This document shows, piece after piece, positions 1 to 8,912 of a DNA stretch of 62,141 bases (the first letter of the stretch is position 1; every line of letters begins with the position of its first letter). The position numbers and the translations under genes were made by a program. The notes under the pieces were generated by a model. The model saw only the letters and a list, made by a program, of their open reading frames with translations, had not been told where the DNA came from and did no database searches. The stretch is taken from assembly GCA_022360905.1 (NCBI GenBank), contig JAKSBX010000235.1:1-62141 (forward strand), read 5' to 3'. Origin of the DNA: Chromatiales bacterium. GTDB taxonomy: Bacteria > Pseudomonadota > Gammaproteobacteria > Chromatiales > Chromatiaceae.

Positions 1-321
1 CAGGTTGATTTGGTCGAAGACGGCGAGTCAGCGCTGATGAAACTTGAGGGATTCCACTACGATATCGCAATCGTCGATATGCAAATGCCCAGATTCGGTG
101 GGCTCGATGTGATTCGGGAGTATAAGACGGGGCAAGGTTTATATAACCCAATACCTTTCATCGTGCTGACGGCCAATATCTCACAGGAGGCAGAGTTGCA
201 ATGTAAAGCGGCAGGTGCGGATGCTTATCTTCAAAAACCTGTGGATATCGACAAATTGACCGAACAAATTCTGTTGCTGATTCACGCAAAAGAGCGGGAG
301 GGGGGTGACCGGGTGGAGTGA
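1..321 (+). CDS. Receiver (REC) domain, C-terminal end of a response regulator or hybrid kinase (partial)
   Basis: The reading frame is open from the first base, so the gene starts before the window. The visible 106 residues are most of a CheY-like receiver domain. They contain the phosphoacceptor strand (IVDMQMP, with the Asp), the conserved Thr (VLTANI) and the conserved Lys before Pro (LQKPVD). The protein ends soon after the last helix in a charged tail with no output domain. This fits either a single-domain regulator or the terminal receiver of a hybrid histidine kinase. Which of the two cannot be decided from this fragment. Confidence 0.85.
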   Translation, partial: QVDLVEDGESALMKLEGFHYDIAIVDMQMPRFGGLDVIREYKTGQGLYNPIPFIVLTANISQEAELQCKAAGADAYLQKPVDIDKLTEQILLLIHAKEREGGDRVE

Positions 322-394
322 GCGCAAATCATCGTTTGTATCGTAGTAAATAAAAATGGAGTGAAGTGATCACTCGTATTCAAGAGGAAAAAGC

Positions 395-958
395 ATGAGC
401 CAGGTCAATCCAAAATTACTGATCGTATTGGCAGTAGTCATTCTGTTTGCTGTATATCTCAAAATTTCCAATCCCCATAGAAAATTCAGTACCCAGGAGT
501 ACTGGGCCGATGCAACGCTTCAATCTGTTGCAGAGGTACCCGAGGAGGCCTTGCAGCCGGGCAATAAAAATGGCGGTGTGCTGATGTGGGCGGCGATGGT
601 GGTGGAGGATCCACAAATTATCGAGGCGTTGGTTGAGCGTGGGGCAGATATCAATGAAGCCGACTCAATATTTAAAGGAACACCGTTGACCGGGGCGGCG
701 GCTTACAGTAAAACCCCTGCAATCATCGATAAGCTGATCGAACTGGGCGCGCACATCGATAAACTGGTGAACAATGGTGAGGATGCGCTGATGATTGCAG
801 CGCAATATAACCATCATGGGCCTGTTATCGAGCGGCTGATCCATCATGGCGCAGATACGGAGAGGAAAAACAGTGGTGGTATGAGCGCTGCGGATCTGGC
901 AAAAGAAAATAACAATCAGGCAGCCATAAAGGTTTTTCAGGCACATTCCGATAGTTAA
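395..958 (+). CDS. Membrane-anchored ankyrin-repeat protein
   Basis: The protein has 187 residues. Residues 7-24 are a single hydrophobic segment (LLIVLAVVILFAVYL), an N-terminal anchor that probably leaves the rest in the periplasm. Residues about 60-185 hold about four ankyrin repeats, seen as successive LIELGAHID, LIHHGADTE and AADLAKENN type helix-turn units. Ankyrin repeats bind protein partners, but the partner is not evident here. The start is supported by an AGAGGA ribosome site 7 bp upstream. The gene lies 73 bp after the receiver gene and could share its transcript. Confidence 0.8.
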   Translation: MSQVNPKLLIVLAVVILFAVYLKISNPHRKFSTQEYWADATLQSVAEVPEEALQPGNKNGGVLMWAAMVVEDPQIIEALVERGADINEADSIFKGTPLTGAAAYSKTPAIIDKLIELGAHIDKLVNNGEDALMIAAQYNHHGPVIERLIHHGADTERKNSGGMSAADLAKENNNQAAIKVFQAHSDS

Positions 959-1911
959 ACCGATTCTTACCTGACCAATGTTGTAGTGAGAGTGACTACA
1001 CCTAGATCGGTGCCTCTGAATCGATCTGATGCGAACAGATTGCAGATCGAGATCTACTGCTTCAAGGCGCAGTTTGCTCGTAACAGCCCACTACTAAGCA
1101 GAATCCGTGCATTTTGGCGGCTCATGACTTGCAGATTCATGCTATGAACTGAGTGAGGGGGGGCAGAAGAAAATTAACATTGTTCATTTTTATGCGAAAA
1201 ACAAACATCTTGCTAAATAGCGCCTCATACCCATGAGTATGTGATGCCTATGTGAGTGGTAACATGCGCTACATAGCTATTTTTTTACTTCAGAAATGGT
1301 TTCATTTCGATGTATCGAGGGGGGCTGTCGTTGGCAAGTTGCTGATTAGCGACTAACTTGGCAAAACCTTGAATCAGGTAACTATTTTAGATCCTAATGT
1401 TGTGTGACGCAGTTCTCACTCTAAAAAGTGTCATAACAAAACAGAGTAAAAATAGACCCTATGCGCCCAGTTAACAATTGTAAATAACAGACCATTGAAG
1501 TTAGTATTCGGACGTGAGACGAAGTTCAATTTAAGGATGTTGTTTGAGGATATAGTAGTAGTTTTTTTAACGGACGTAACAAAATTGACATTTATTTGGG
1601 TATGGAGACTCATAAACGCTTGACGAACTCTTATTGTAGAGATTCATGCCTAAAAATTCATCTAACCTAATTGATGATTGCATGCAAGCGAAATTTACGG
1701 GCCCTTATAAAAAATCAACCACAACGCATTCTTACAATTTGAATGGAATTTGTTTCTGTCACTGCATATAAATTCAGGGACGCAACGTAGAACAGAACAA
1801 CAAGTTTCGAAAACTTGGTAGTAATCACTTAAATTGCATTTCTTTATTTTTAAAGGATTGTTATTTGTAGTAATTAAATAACCTTTATTACGTTGTACAG
1901 TAACTGGATAT
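959..1911. other. Long AT-rich non-coding stretch upstream of the Tad locus
   Basis: This 953 bp stretch holds no convincing reading frame on either strand and no tRNA-like fold. It is AT-rich and probably contains the promoter region of the pilus locus. A short inverted pair (TGTAGT at 982-987, ACTACA at 995-1000) is visible but lacks a T-run. No clear -35/-10 or sigma-54 promoter could be picked out by eye. Confidence 0.5.
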
Positions 1912-2613
1912 ATGGCGCCTTCAAGTAGAAATTCTTTCTATCTTCTATCAATAGTTCTCCTGCTGGCTATTGTTGGAACATCTACTGCGAAAGAATCGGT
2001 TATATCCGGGAATCAGCAAAAGAGCTTCCTGAAACCTACCAAACCATTTTCAGCGGTTCTCGTTGAATACAATCGACAGAATGATCAAGTCAAGCGCAGA
2101 ACAAAGCTATCACTTAGCAAGTATGGGATGCGGACTGAGGGCTTGAATCTAGAAAGTTCAATCCAGCAAATGGTCTTTATCCAAGATTACGAATCGTCGC
2201 GTAGATGGTTGGCAAGTCCAGCTAGAGCCTGTTATAGCGAACTCCCCGAAGGCAAGCCTGTTGTAGCAACTGATATCTCTACAAAAGGTATCAAGGCGAA
2301 ACCAAGTGTCTTGTCGGCTGTGCCTTGTAACGGGAATCTCTCTGAGAAAATTTCTACAAGAGTTATTAAAGATACTGAATTAAGCGTTTGGAAATGCACT
2401 GATAATCAGGGTAATCGTTATATTCAGCATTTCAGCTCATTACTCGGGGTTGTTATTCGTCAAGAAAGTCAGGATGGGGAAGTTGGTGAGCTTTCGGATA
2501 TTTCACTTATCGACCAACCCAAAAGCTACTTCAGGCCATTAGATGAATGGCGCGAAGTTACTCTACAGGAATTTATAACTGGAAGAACGTTATTGCCAGT
2601 TTATGAAAATTAG
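1912..2613 (+). CDS. Secreted protein of unknown function at the head of the Tad locus
   Basis: The protein has 233 residues with a clear Sec signal peptide (hydrophobic residues 9-25, ending GTSTA-KES), so it should be exported. The mature part has several beta-rich segments and three cysteines (in ACYSE, VPCNG and WKCTD). No family was recognised with confidence. Its general layout is reminiscent of DUF4412-type periplasmic proteins, but that is only a resemblance. The gene lies 134 bp upstream of the Flp pilin gene in the same orientation. It may be an accessory factor of the pilus or an independent gene. Confidence 0.7.
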   Translation: MAPSSRNSFYLLSIVLLLAIVGTSTAKESVISGNQQKSFLKPTKPFSAVLVEYNRQNDQVKRRTKLSLSKYGMRTEGLNLESSIQQMVFIQDYESSRRWLASPARACYSELPEGKPVVATDISTKGIKAKPSVLSAVPCNGNLSEKISTRVIKDTELSVWKCTDNQGNRYIQHFSSLLGVVIRQESQDGEVGELSDISLIDQPKSYFRPLDEWREVTLQEFITGRTLLPVYEN

Positions 2614-2732
2614 TTAGCCAAATGATGAAAGGAAGATGAGGAAAAATAGTATTCAGTGAATTGAAATTATTTGGTCGGAAAGAAAGCATCGGTACGTCAG
2701 TACCTGATGTATAAAAATGAAGTAAGTACGTT

Positions 2733-2738
2733 AAGGAG
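2733..2738 (+). promoter_or_regulatory. Strong ribosome binding site of the flp pilin gene
   Basis: AAGGAG lies 9 bp before the ATG at 2748. It is one of the best ribosome sites in the pilus locus, which fits the high expression expected of a major pilin. Confidence 0.7.
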
Positions 2739-2747
2739 CACATTAAA

Positions 2748-3041
2748 ATGTTAGTTAAATCTGGAAAGCAGGTCACTCGCCGGTCACACTTTGGTCAAGG
2801 TATGACTGAATACATTATTATCGTAGCTGTTATTGCTGTTGCAGCTATTGGAGCATTTGGCTATTTCGGTCAAATCGTTGAGAATCAAATTTCAGGATTA
2901 GGATCTGAATTGGGTGGCGGTAGCGGCGCAGATGCTCGTGCTAACTCAACAGCACTTGGTGAGACTGCTAAAACTCAAGCCGCTGATACCGCAAATAGCA
3001 TGGGGAACTATGACGCTAATGATGCTACTACTGGTAACTAA
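2748..3041 (+). CDS. flp: Flp-type major pilin precursor
   Basis: This 97-residue class III prepilin is the probable major subunit of the Tad pilus. The Flp processing motif is exact: Gly16 is followed by QGMTEY, giving Glu at +5 and Tyr at +6 (G/XXXXEY). The preceding leader is basic, and the hydrophobic stretch IIIVAVIAVAAIGAFGYF follows. Members of the family are cut by TadV/CpaA prepilin peptidase, which is not in this window. The mature pilin of 81 residues ends in a Gly/Ala/Asn/Asp-rich tail. The gene is first in the pilus cluster and is followed by a long hairpin, which may set its mRNA level above that of the downstream genes. Confidence 0.92.
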   Translation: MLVKSGKQVTRRSHFGQGMTEYIIIVAVIAVAAIGAFGYFGQIVENQISGLGSELGGGSGADARANSTALGETAKTQAADTANSMGNYDANDATTGN

Positions 3042-3088
3042 TTAGCGCCTTAAGAGGTAGGTTCAAATCACCTACTATTACTAAGGAG

Positions 3089-3128
3089 GCCTGACTTTGT
3101 CGATCAGATATCGATAAAGTCAGGCTTT
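3089..3128 (+). terminator. Hairpin after flp (partial terminator or mRNA stabiliser)
   Basis: Positions 3089-3104 pair with 3110-3125 in a 16 bp stem with a single G-U pair, around a 5-base loop. Only a short T-run (TTT, then AAATA) follows. It sits between flp and the rest of the Tad operon. It could terminate a share of transcripts or protect the 3' end of flp mRNA, which would explain excess pilin over assembly proteins. Confidence 0.75.
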
Positions 3129-3145
3129 AAATATGGATAGTAACT

Positions 3146-5047
3146 ATGCCCGAAGTGACTCGAAGAAAACAAAAAGGTCAAGCACTCCCGCTTGGTATTG
3201 CCCTCTTAGTATCATCTGTACTCTTTGCGCTTGTATTGTTCAATACAGGACAAACTGCATCTGAGAAATCTCGTCTGACGAATACCGCAGATGCAGCTGC
3301 GTACAGTGGACTAATATGGCAGGCACGTGCGTTAAATTTTCAGGCCTATACAAATCGGGCAATGGTTGCAAATCATGTCTCTATCGGGCAGATGGTGAGC
3401 CTCACGTCGTGGACTAAGTACGCCTACATACTCGCCAGAAATATAGATTATATCGGTAGATGGTTTCCAATCGTAGGTGCAGTGACAGCTGCCGCCAAGC
3501 AATTTACCAACGGTCTGGATAACGTAATGGTTACCATCGCCGAAGTTTTTATTCCGGTGGTTGATAATTTGAATGCCGTTTTGAGTCAATCACAAAGAGC
3601 GATTTATCTGGCAAGTTTTGCAGCAACGCCTGCGATAGTCAGTGAAGTCGTGGAGAAGAATGATAGTCGCTATAACGCAACCTCTGCTTATGCATTAATA
3701 GGTATGGGGGAAAACGCGGTTAAATGGAACAACTTCGCCACCAGATATGACGATAACGAGAGCCATTTACGAAATGCGGATGTTGTCAATCGATCTAAAG
3801 ATGAATTTACCCAAAGCAGAAATTTCACTGGTGGCAGAATAAATCTGGGTGTCGTCAAGGTTTGGCTGAAAAAAGAGGGGGAATCCCGCCTGGTTTCAGA
3901 AGAGAGTTCACCCGATACCAATTATTGGTTCAACAACAATAATAATAGCGGTAGCAATCTGGATTGGGAATGGAAAGGTAAGGATACGTATTCGTTCCAT
4001 ATCAAAGTACTGAAGTGGGATGGCTGGGATCATGATGAGGTACCGCTTGGATGGGGTTCAAGATATGTCAATGGAGACTTTGAGTGCGATGAAACCGAGT
4101 ATGAGAACCGATGGTGGTGGTTTGGCTCCAGTTGTACGCGCTATTTGGATGAAAATAGACGTGCTGAAATGCTGGCAGATGGTGAGAATGAAGAACTTGA
4201 TGTCAACTATGAAGGTATTCGAGCCTATTACGATTTAGCTGATCTGAGCCAAAATAACAAAGATCCAAGGCTTGCTCTCCGTATTCAAGTTGAACTACCT
4301 CAAGATGAAGTAAGGACAGCTTCAAAGATAGGGGGCGTCGGTTCGACCTCCGTGCCGAATAGTACTGCCGGAAATGGTCTTGGACAGGGTGTGTTTGGCA
4401 CAGAAGATAGGATGGCAGGTGGCGGAATGGCAGCCATTTCAAGCGGTGAGCTCTTTTTTCATCCGCCTGACGACTATCTACCGGAGAACAGACGAGGCCG
4501 CTATGAAATTGCGAGTCTATTTAGTCCCTATTGGGAAGTTCGTTTGGCCAAAACACCAATACAACGTCGTTTTATGGCATGGGCCCTAAGAGATAGCAGC
4601 CTAATTACTCAAGGCGCATCCGGGGTGGTCGATGGTGTCGATCGCTTTATTAGTGATAAAACAGAAGAGCTTGAGCGCCTATATCAAATCGTAGAAGACC
4701 TACAAAGGCAGATCGAAAATGCGACTAACGGCACGCTTCGAGCTCAGCTGGAAAATCAACTGAGCCTGACAAATGCGGAAATTACGCAACTACAGTCAAT
4801 TAATGTTGATACATCGCAGGTTTCTGCGGGTTTACAGCAAGGGTTGAGTCAAGGTTTATCTCATCTGGGTAACGCTAACGTAAATCACTACCAGCAGATG
4901 CTAAACAATTACGCAGCACAACAAGGACAGTCGATGGTTAATGATTTCGAAAATCAGATAGTCGACCAAGTAACTGATCAAATGCATGAGTCTTTAGAAA
5001 ACGCGATGGAGAATGCCGTTGAGAATGCCATGTCTTCAATGTTATGA
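3146..5047 (+). CDS. tadG: TadG-like pilus protein with N-terminal membrane anchor and C-terminal coiled coil
   Basis: The protein has 633 residues. Its N-terminus (KQKGQALPLG, then a hydrophobic helix to about residue 34) and the following NTADAAAYSG, with RALNFQAYTNRAM downstream, match the TadG-like N-terminal domain (PF13400 type) of Tad loci. Residues about 500-570 form a heptad-rich coiled coil, and the C-terminus is Gln/Asn-rich. The large middle, with many Trp and Asn, is probably displayed outside the inner membrane. TadG-type proteins are pseudopilin-like assembly or surface components of Tad pili. The start follows the post-flp hairpin and has a weak ribosome site. Confidence 0.8.
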   Translation: MPEVTRRKQKGQALPLGIALLVSSVLFALVLFNTGQTASEKSRLTNTADAAAYSGLIWQARALNFQAYTNRAMVANHVSIGQMVSLTSWTKYAYILARNIDYIGRWFPIVGAVTAAAKQFTNGLDNVMVTIAEVFIPVVDNLNAVLSQSQRAIYLASFAATPAIVSEVVEKNDSRYNATSAYALIGMGENAVKWNNFATRYDDNESHLRNADVVNRSKDEFTQSRNFTGGRINLGVVKVWLKKEGESRLVSEESSPDTNYWFNNNNNSGSNLDWEWKGKDTYSFHIKVLKWDGWDHDEVPLGWGSRYVNGDFECDETEYENRWWWFGSSCTRYLDENRRAEMLADGENEELDVNYEGIRAYYDLADLSQNNKDPRLALRIQVELPQDEVRTASKIGGVGSTSVPNSTAGNGLGQGVFGTEDRMAGGGMAAISSGELFFHPPDDYLPENRRGRYEIASLFSPYWEVRLAKTPIQRRFMAWALRDSSLITQGASGVVDGVDRFISDKTEELERLYQIVEDLQRQIENATNGTLRAQLENQLSLTNAEITQLQSINVDTSQVSAGLQQGLSQGLSHLGNANVNHYQQMLNNYAAQQGQSMVNDFENQIVDQVTDQMHESLENAMENAVENAMSSML

Positions 5048-5134
5048 AATAGCTTTTCAGCGGTTTGATCAGTATGGATGCTTACTATAAACAACTGCAA
5101 TAACAGTTTTGACGCCTCATCGAGATTAATAAAA

Positions 5135-5971
5135 ATGAAATCTTTAAACAAAATAAGCTCAAAAAAACAGCAGGGTAATGCAAGCGTTGAGACAATACTA
5201 TTTGCCACAGTAATGGTGCCATTGCTTGGAGGGCTGCCACTACTAGGTAAGATATCAGATATTAACAATACGACGACCCAAACGAGTCGATATCTTGCAT
5301 GGGAGCAGACAATCTCTGGTCCCAATCATAAGTCTGTTGAACAGCTAGAAAGAGAAGTCAACAATCGTTTTTTTGTTAAGCCGGATCTACTTATAAGAAC
5401 CGACAGAGAGCTTTTGACCGGTGAAGAGTTTAACAACCCGATGTGGACGGGTTATGGTTACAACGACGATGATCGTATCAATCGTATGATTAGTTCAGAC
5501 AGCGCACCAGGTGTTGAGGTTGCTAATCGAAGCCCGGATAGTATGGCCGGCCCACTCTCCTCAGGCATTAAAACGATTGGCAGCACCATGGCTTCCTTCA
5601 GTGGCGGCGAGTGGAATATTGAAGCGGAAGGGCTCTACACTGCATCCGTATCTGTAGATATCGCTAGCAATAAATATTTGAACTCTGGATTTGATTGTAG
5701 CAACCGGGAAACGGAAGATGTCTCATCCTGTGTCGTACGATCGAACACGATATTTGTAGACAGTTGGGATGCAAGAAATTCGACTCATGCAGCTGAAAGA
5801 GCGAGAACGTTTGTACCTGCAGGTGCTCTCGAACAAGTCGGAAACGCAATAGCTTATGTAGGTTATATCCCATTTTTTCAGGATATTCGAGGGTTACGAT
5901 CCGATAGTAATGGTGGCTTCGGCTATGTTAATGCCAACGTGTTACCTATGGATCGATATAGTGAAGACTGA
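5135..5971 (+). CDS. TadE-type minor pseudopilin-like protein
   Basis: The protein has 278 residues from the chosen start. The leader is short and Lys-rich, then Gly14 is followed by NASVE, placing Glu at +5, and then a hydrophobic helix. This is the class III prepilin pattern used by TadE and TadF. An upstream in-frame ATG at 5078 would add 19 residues and a longer leader than is typical. The mature region contains a Cys pair (FDCSN and SSCVV) that may form a disulphide. It lies between the TadG-like gene and the other Tad genes, so a minor pilus subunit is likely. The exact subfamily (TadE, TadF or novel) is not certain. Confidence 0.7.
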   Translation: MKSLNKISSKKQQGNASVETILFATVMVPLLGGLPLLGKISDINNTTTQTSRYLAWEQTISGPNHKSVEQLEREVNNRFFVKPDLLIRTDRELLTGEEFNNPMWTGYGYNDDDRINRMISSDSAPGVEVANRSPDSMAGPLSSGIKTIGSTMASFSGGEWNIEAEGLYTASVSVDIASNKYLNSGFDCSNRETEDVSSCVVRSNTIFVDSWDARNSTHAAERARTFVPAGALEQVGNAIAYVGYIPFFQDIRGLRSDSNGGFGYVNANVLPMDRYSED

Positions 5972-5982
5972 AAGGTTGGGTT

Positions 5983-6693
5983 ATGCGTCGTAAAACTCTC
6001 AGTGTATTTGTAGTTGCACTTTGCTTAATTATTAGCGGTGCACCAGCTATCGCGTTAGATATATCTGATATAGAAAATCCACCTGGTGCTGATGTTATCT
6101 ACGTTGGAAATGTTATACAAAATGGCCTTCCACTTCAGATTAAACAATTCTCTGTAAATAGCCCTCTTGTTGAAGTATTTGCCTTCTATAAACAGCGTTG
6201 GTCCGATACAAAAAACTATGCTGGTAATGTGCCGGATTATATCGAAAAGCAAGTAGGTGAATGGAATATACTCAGTAAAATGGAAGAGCACTACAGTATT
6301 GTTGTACAAGCAAAAAAAGGTGATGCAGGTATAACCGAAGGTTTTATTTCTGTTAGTGATTTATCCCAGAAAACTGAGGATTCTGAATTAACATCTTCGT
6401 TTCCAAAACTGATTGATAGCAAATTACTCTCAACTACAGAGTCGAATGACAGTGGGCGTAAAGCAACTACGCTAATGATTACGAACAATCATTCAATTGA
6501 AGATAACAACAGATTTTATAGATCGAGTATGGATGAACAAGGTTGGAATTATAAACGAGGAGCTATTCGCGATAATGTTGCCATGCTCCATTTTGTAAAA
6601 CAAACGCAACAGTGTGAAATAGCCATATCTCAAAGTAACGATGGAAAAACCGTAATTTTCGTTAACGTTGTAGAGTTGAATGAAAACAGTTAA
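5983..6693 (+). CDS. Secreted protein of unknown function in the Tad locus
   Basis: The protein has 236 residues with a Sec signal peptide (LSVFVVALCLIISGAPAIA) and a mixed alpha/beta mature domain of no recognised family. The start is supported by an AAAGG ribosome site. It begins 11 bp after the pseudopilin-like gene and overlaps the next small gene by 14 bp. It is therefore translated as part of the pilus operon and probably acts in the periplasm during assembly. No catalytic motif was seen. Confidence 0.75.
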   Translation: MRRKTLSVFVVALCLIISGAPAIALDISDIENPPGADVIYVGNVIQNGLPLQIKQFSVNSPLVEVFAFYKQRWSDTKNYAGNVPDYIEKQVGEWNILSKMEEHYSIVVQAKKGDAGITEGFISVSDLSQKTEDSELTSSFPKLIDSKLLSTTESNDSGRKATTLMITNNHSIEDNNRFYRSSMDEQGWNYKRGAIRDNVAMLHFVKQTQQCEIAISQSNDGKTVIFVNVVELNENS

Positions 6694-6877
6694 TAAAAGT
6701 AATTACCTAAGAAGACAAGCTGGCCATGTGACAGTGGAATGGGTAATAGTCTCTTTAATATTAATTTTAGTGCTGTTCGCTCCATTATCCTCTGATAATC
6801 AGTCAGTAATGAGTATTTTGTTAGATTCGATAAGAGATTTTGATCGTAATAGATCATTGCTCTACTCACTACCATGA
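6680..6877 (+). CDS. Small class III prepilin-like protein
   Basis: The protein has 65 residues. A basic leader (LRRQAG) is followed by HVTVEW, placing Glu at +5 after the Gly, and then a strongly hydrophobic stretch (VIVSLILILVLFAPL). This matches the cleavage motif of Flp/TadE-type prepilins. The start overlaps the end of the upstream gene by 14 bp, which suggests translational coupling. It could be a minor pilin or a pseudopilin that primes assembly. Such genes are easily missed because of their size. Confidence 0.65.
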   Translation: MKTVNKSNYLRRQAGHVTVEWVIVSLILILVLFAPLSSDNQSVMSILLDSIRDFDRNRSLLYSLP

Positions 6878-6905
6878 ATCATATATTTCGCTGTAGAGTG
6901 GCAGA

Positions 6906-7754
6906 ATGAATAGCAACGTAAGTAAGATAAGCATGCACGAACAGTCGCAGCATGCGGAGAAAAGAGTTGTCAACAAGAATGTAATCATGTTGATAATTTC
7001 GGTTCTTGTCGGTATTGCCGGAGTCTATTTGGCAAAAGGCTTTATAGAAAAAAAGGTCAATTATTATAAAAGCCAGCTCGATAAAACCGAAGAAATGGTT
7101 TCTGTAGTGGTTCCAAATAGGGATATACCTAGAGGTACGGTCGTAACGATGAACGATTTTTCAATACGACAGATACCCACAAAATATGCTCACACCAATG
7201 CTGTAAGAGAATCGACATTCAGTACGGCATCAGGCCAAAGAGTTAGTTTTGATTTAACTAAAGGCCGAGCCCTGCTCTGGGCGCACCTCGAAGGGGGCTT
7301 GATGCCTACTTTTTCTGGAAAGCTTGAAGAGGGCAAGCGTGCACTTGCATTTACAGTAGACAAAATAAATTCGATATCAGGGTTTCTGCAACCTAAAGAT
7401 AAAATAGATTTACTGCTTGAATATAACAACCAGGTAAGGCCGATAATCCAGAATCTTCATGTGATGGCCACTGGTGTGAGAACTCATATCGATAAAACAG
7501 GGCGAATGTCTGAAGATGCTTTTCGTACGATTACGGTTGAGGTAACACCTGAAGTGGCGGAAAAAATCACGCTTGCAAAAAGTGTTGGCAAAATTACAGC
7601 AATTTTACGATCACCGCAGGATGATAAATACTTCGATGAGGAGCCGATGACGGTTGCAAAACTACTTAACAAACCAAAACCTAAGGTTAAAGTACGGAGA
7701 AGAGTAGTCAAGAAAGAGGGCATCGAATTCATTATCGGTGGTACTCGCAAATAG
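6906..7754 (+). CDS. cpaB: Flp pilus assembly protein CpaB/RcpC
   Basis: The protein has 282 residues. It has a cytoplasmic N-terminus and one membrane helix at about residues 28-44 (IMLIISVLVGIAGVYLAKG). A SAF-like domain follows (VVPNRDIPRGTVVTMNDF, residues about 70-125), and then the RcpC/CpaB domain with the ALAFTVDKINSISGFLQPKDKIDLLLEY region. In Tad systems this protein works with the outer-membrane secretin in the periplasm. It sits directly upstream of the secretin gene in the usual order. Confidence 0.9.
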   Translation: MNSNVSKISMHEQSQHAEKRVVNKNVIMLIISVLVGIAGVYLAKGFIEKKVNYYKSQLDKTEEMVSVVVPNRDIPRGTVVTMNDFSIRQIPTKYAHTNAVRESTFSTASGQRVSFDLTKGRALLWAHLEGGLMPTFSGKLEEGKRALAFTVDKINSISGFLQPKDKIDLLLEYNNQVRPIIQNLHVMATGVRTHIDKTGRMSEDAFRTITVEVTPEVAEKITLAKSVGKITAILRSPQDDKYFDEEPMTVAKLLNKPKPKVKVRRRVVKKEGIEFIIGGTRK

Positions 7755-7790
7755 CATTTTGTAGACGGTTTTGGAAAAGGTAAATACCAA

Positions 7791-8909
7791 GTGTTAAAGA
7801 GATTTTTTGTAGCCAGTTTTGCATTGCTACTTACAGCATTTTCATGCTCGCTGTTAGCGGAAAACATCGATATGTTCGTAGGTGAAGTAAAAATTATCGG
7901 TAAAGTGGATGTGGATCGCGTTGCGCTTGGTCGTGGCGATCTGATTAAAGTTGAAATTCTGAAAACGAAAGAACTACTTTTAATCGCTGAAAACCCAGGA
8001 AGTACCTCTTTGAGGCTTTGGAACAAAGATGGCACTTTCTATGAATATAATATAAGAGTTTCGAAAGAGGACCCAGAAAAAAGAGTCCGCATGGACAGCA
8101 TGATTCGAATTCATGTGAAAATGGTTGAATTCAGAAAAAGTGCCTTATCAAAACTTGGTATTGACTGGTCACAAGCTTTTGGAGGCCCGACATTTTCCAC
8201 CGTCGGTGATTTTGTTACAAATTCACTCTACAGGCCCGCTTCGGCAACAATTGACGGAGCCACTCTACCTTTGGCTGTTAAGCCATTTTCATCCTATTTT
8301 GGAATTGCCTCTACGTTAACATCTACGATTAATTTACTTGCCTCAGATGGTGATGCTGTCGTTCTATCAGAACCAGTATTGACTTGTGTCAATGGAGGTT
8401 CCGCAAAGTTTATTTCAGGTGGTGAATACCCGATTCCCGTTACCGGGACCAACGGCAGCACAAGTGTTGAGTTTAAACAATATGGCATAAAAATGGATAT
8501 CTCGCCTCGTGCAAATTCGATTGATCAGATTTACACCACGATTAAGGCTGAAGTGAGTGAAATAGATAAGGCAACAACAGTGCTCGGAGTTCCAGGCATT
8601 TTAAAGAATGAAACAGAGACAATTGTTAACGTTCATTCAGGAGAAACAATCGTAATCTCCGGATTGCTTAAAGCAAAGCAAGGAAAAGGCACCAGTAAAG
8701 TGCCCGGCTTAGGCGATTTACCGTTAATTGGTGGATTGTTCGGTACAGATGATTTGCAGAATGAAATGTCTGAAATGGTTGTATTTCTAACACCGGAAGT
8801 CGTGGATGTTGCCGGTACTTATGACAGGCAAGCTGAGCGTATGATGAAAATCAGAGATCAGTCAGTCAAAGAAGTCACTGAACATCTCGAATTTAGTATT
8901 TTGGACTGA
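7791..8909 (+). CDS. cpaC: Tad secretin CpaC/RcpA (outer-membrane pore)
   Basis: The protein has 372 residues and starts at GTG with an AAAGG site upstream. A signal peptide (residues 1-23) is followed by a short N-terminal pilus/secretin domain. The secretin core runs from about residue 100 to 350 and carries the family signature VPGLGDLPLIGGLFG near residues 302-318. Secretins form the outer-membrane gate through which the Flp fibre passes. The protein is on the short side for CpaC/RcpA, with little room for a BON domain. It is followed 3 bp later by the ATPase gene. Confidence 0.9.
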   Translation: MLKRFFVASFALLLTAFSCSLLAENIDMFVGEVKIIGKVDVDRVALGRGDLIKVEILKTKELLLIAENPGSTSLRLWNKDGTFYEYNIRVSKEDPEKRVRMDSMIRIHVKMVEFRKSALSKLGIDWSQAFGGPTFSTVGDFVTNSLYRPASATIDGATLPLAVKPFSSYFGIASTLTSTINLLASDGDAVVLSEPVLTCVNGGSAKFISGGEYPIPVTGTNGSTSVEFKQYGIKMDISPRANSIDQIYTTIKAEVSEIDKATTVLGVPGILKNETETIVNVHSGETIVISGLLKAKQGKGTSKVPGLGDLPLIGGLFGTDDLQNEMSEMVVFLTPEVVDVAGTYDRQAERMMKIRDQSVKEVTEHLEFSILD

Positions 8910-8912
8910 CCA

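Noticed and set aside
982-1000. TGTAGT/ACTACA inverted pair after the ankyrin gene as a terminator
   Set aside because: The stem is only 6 bp and no T-run follows.
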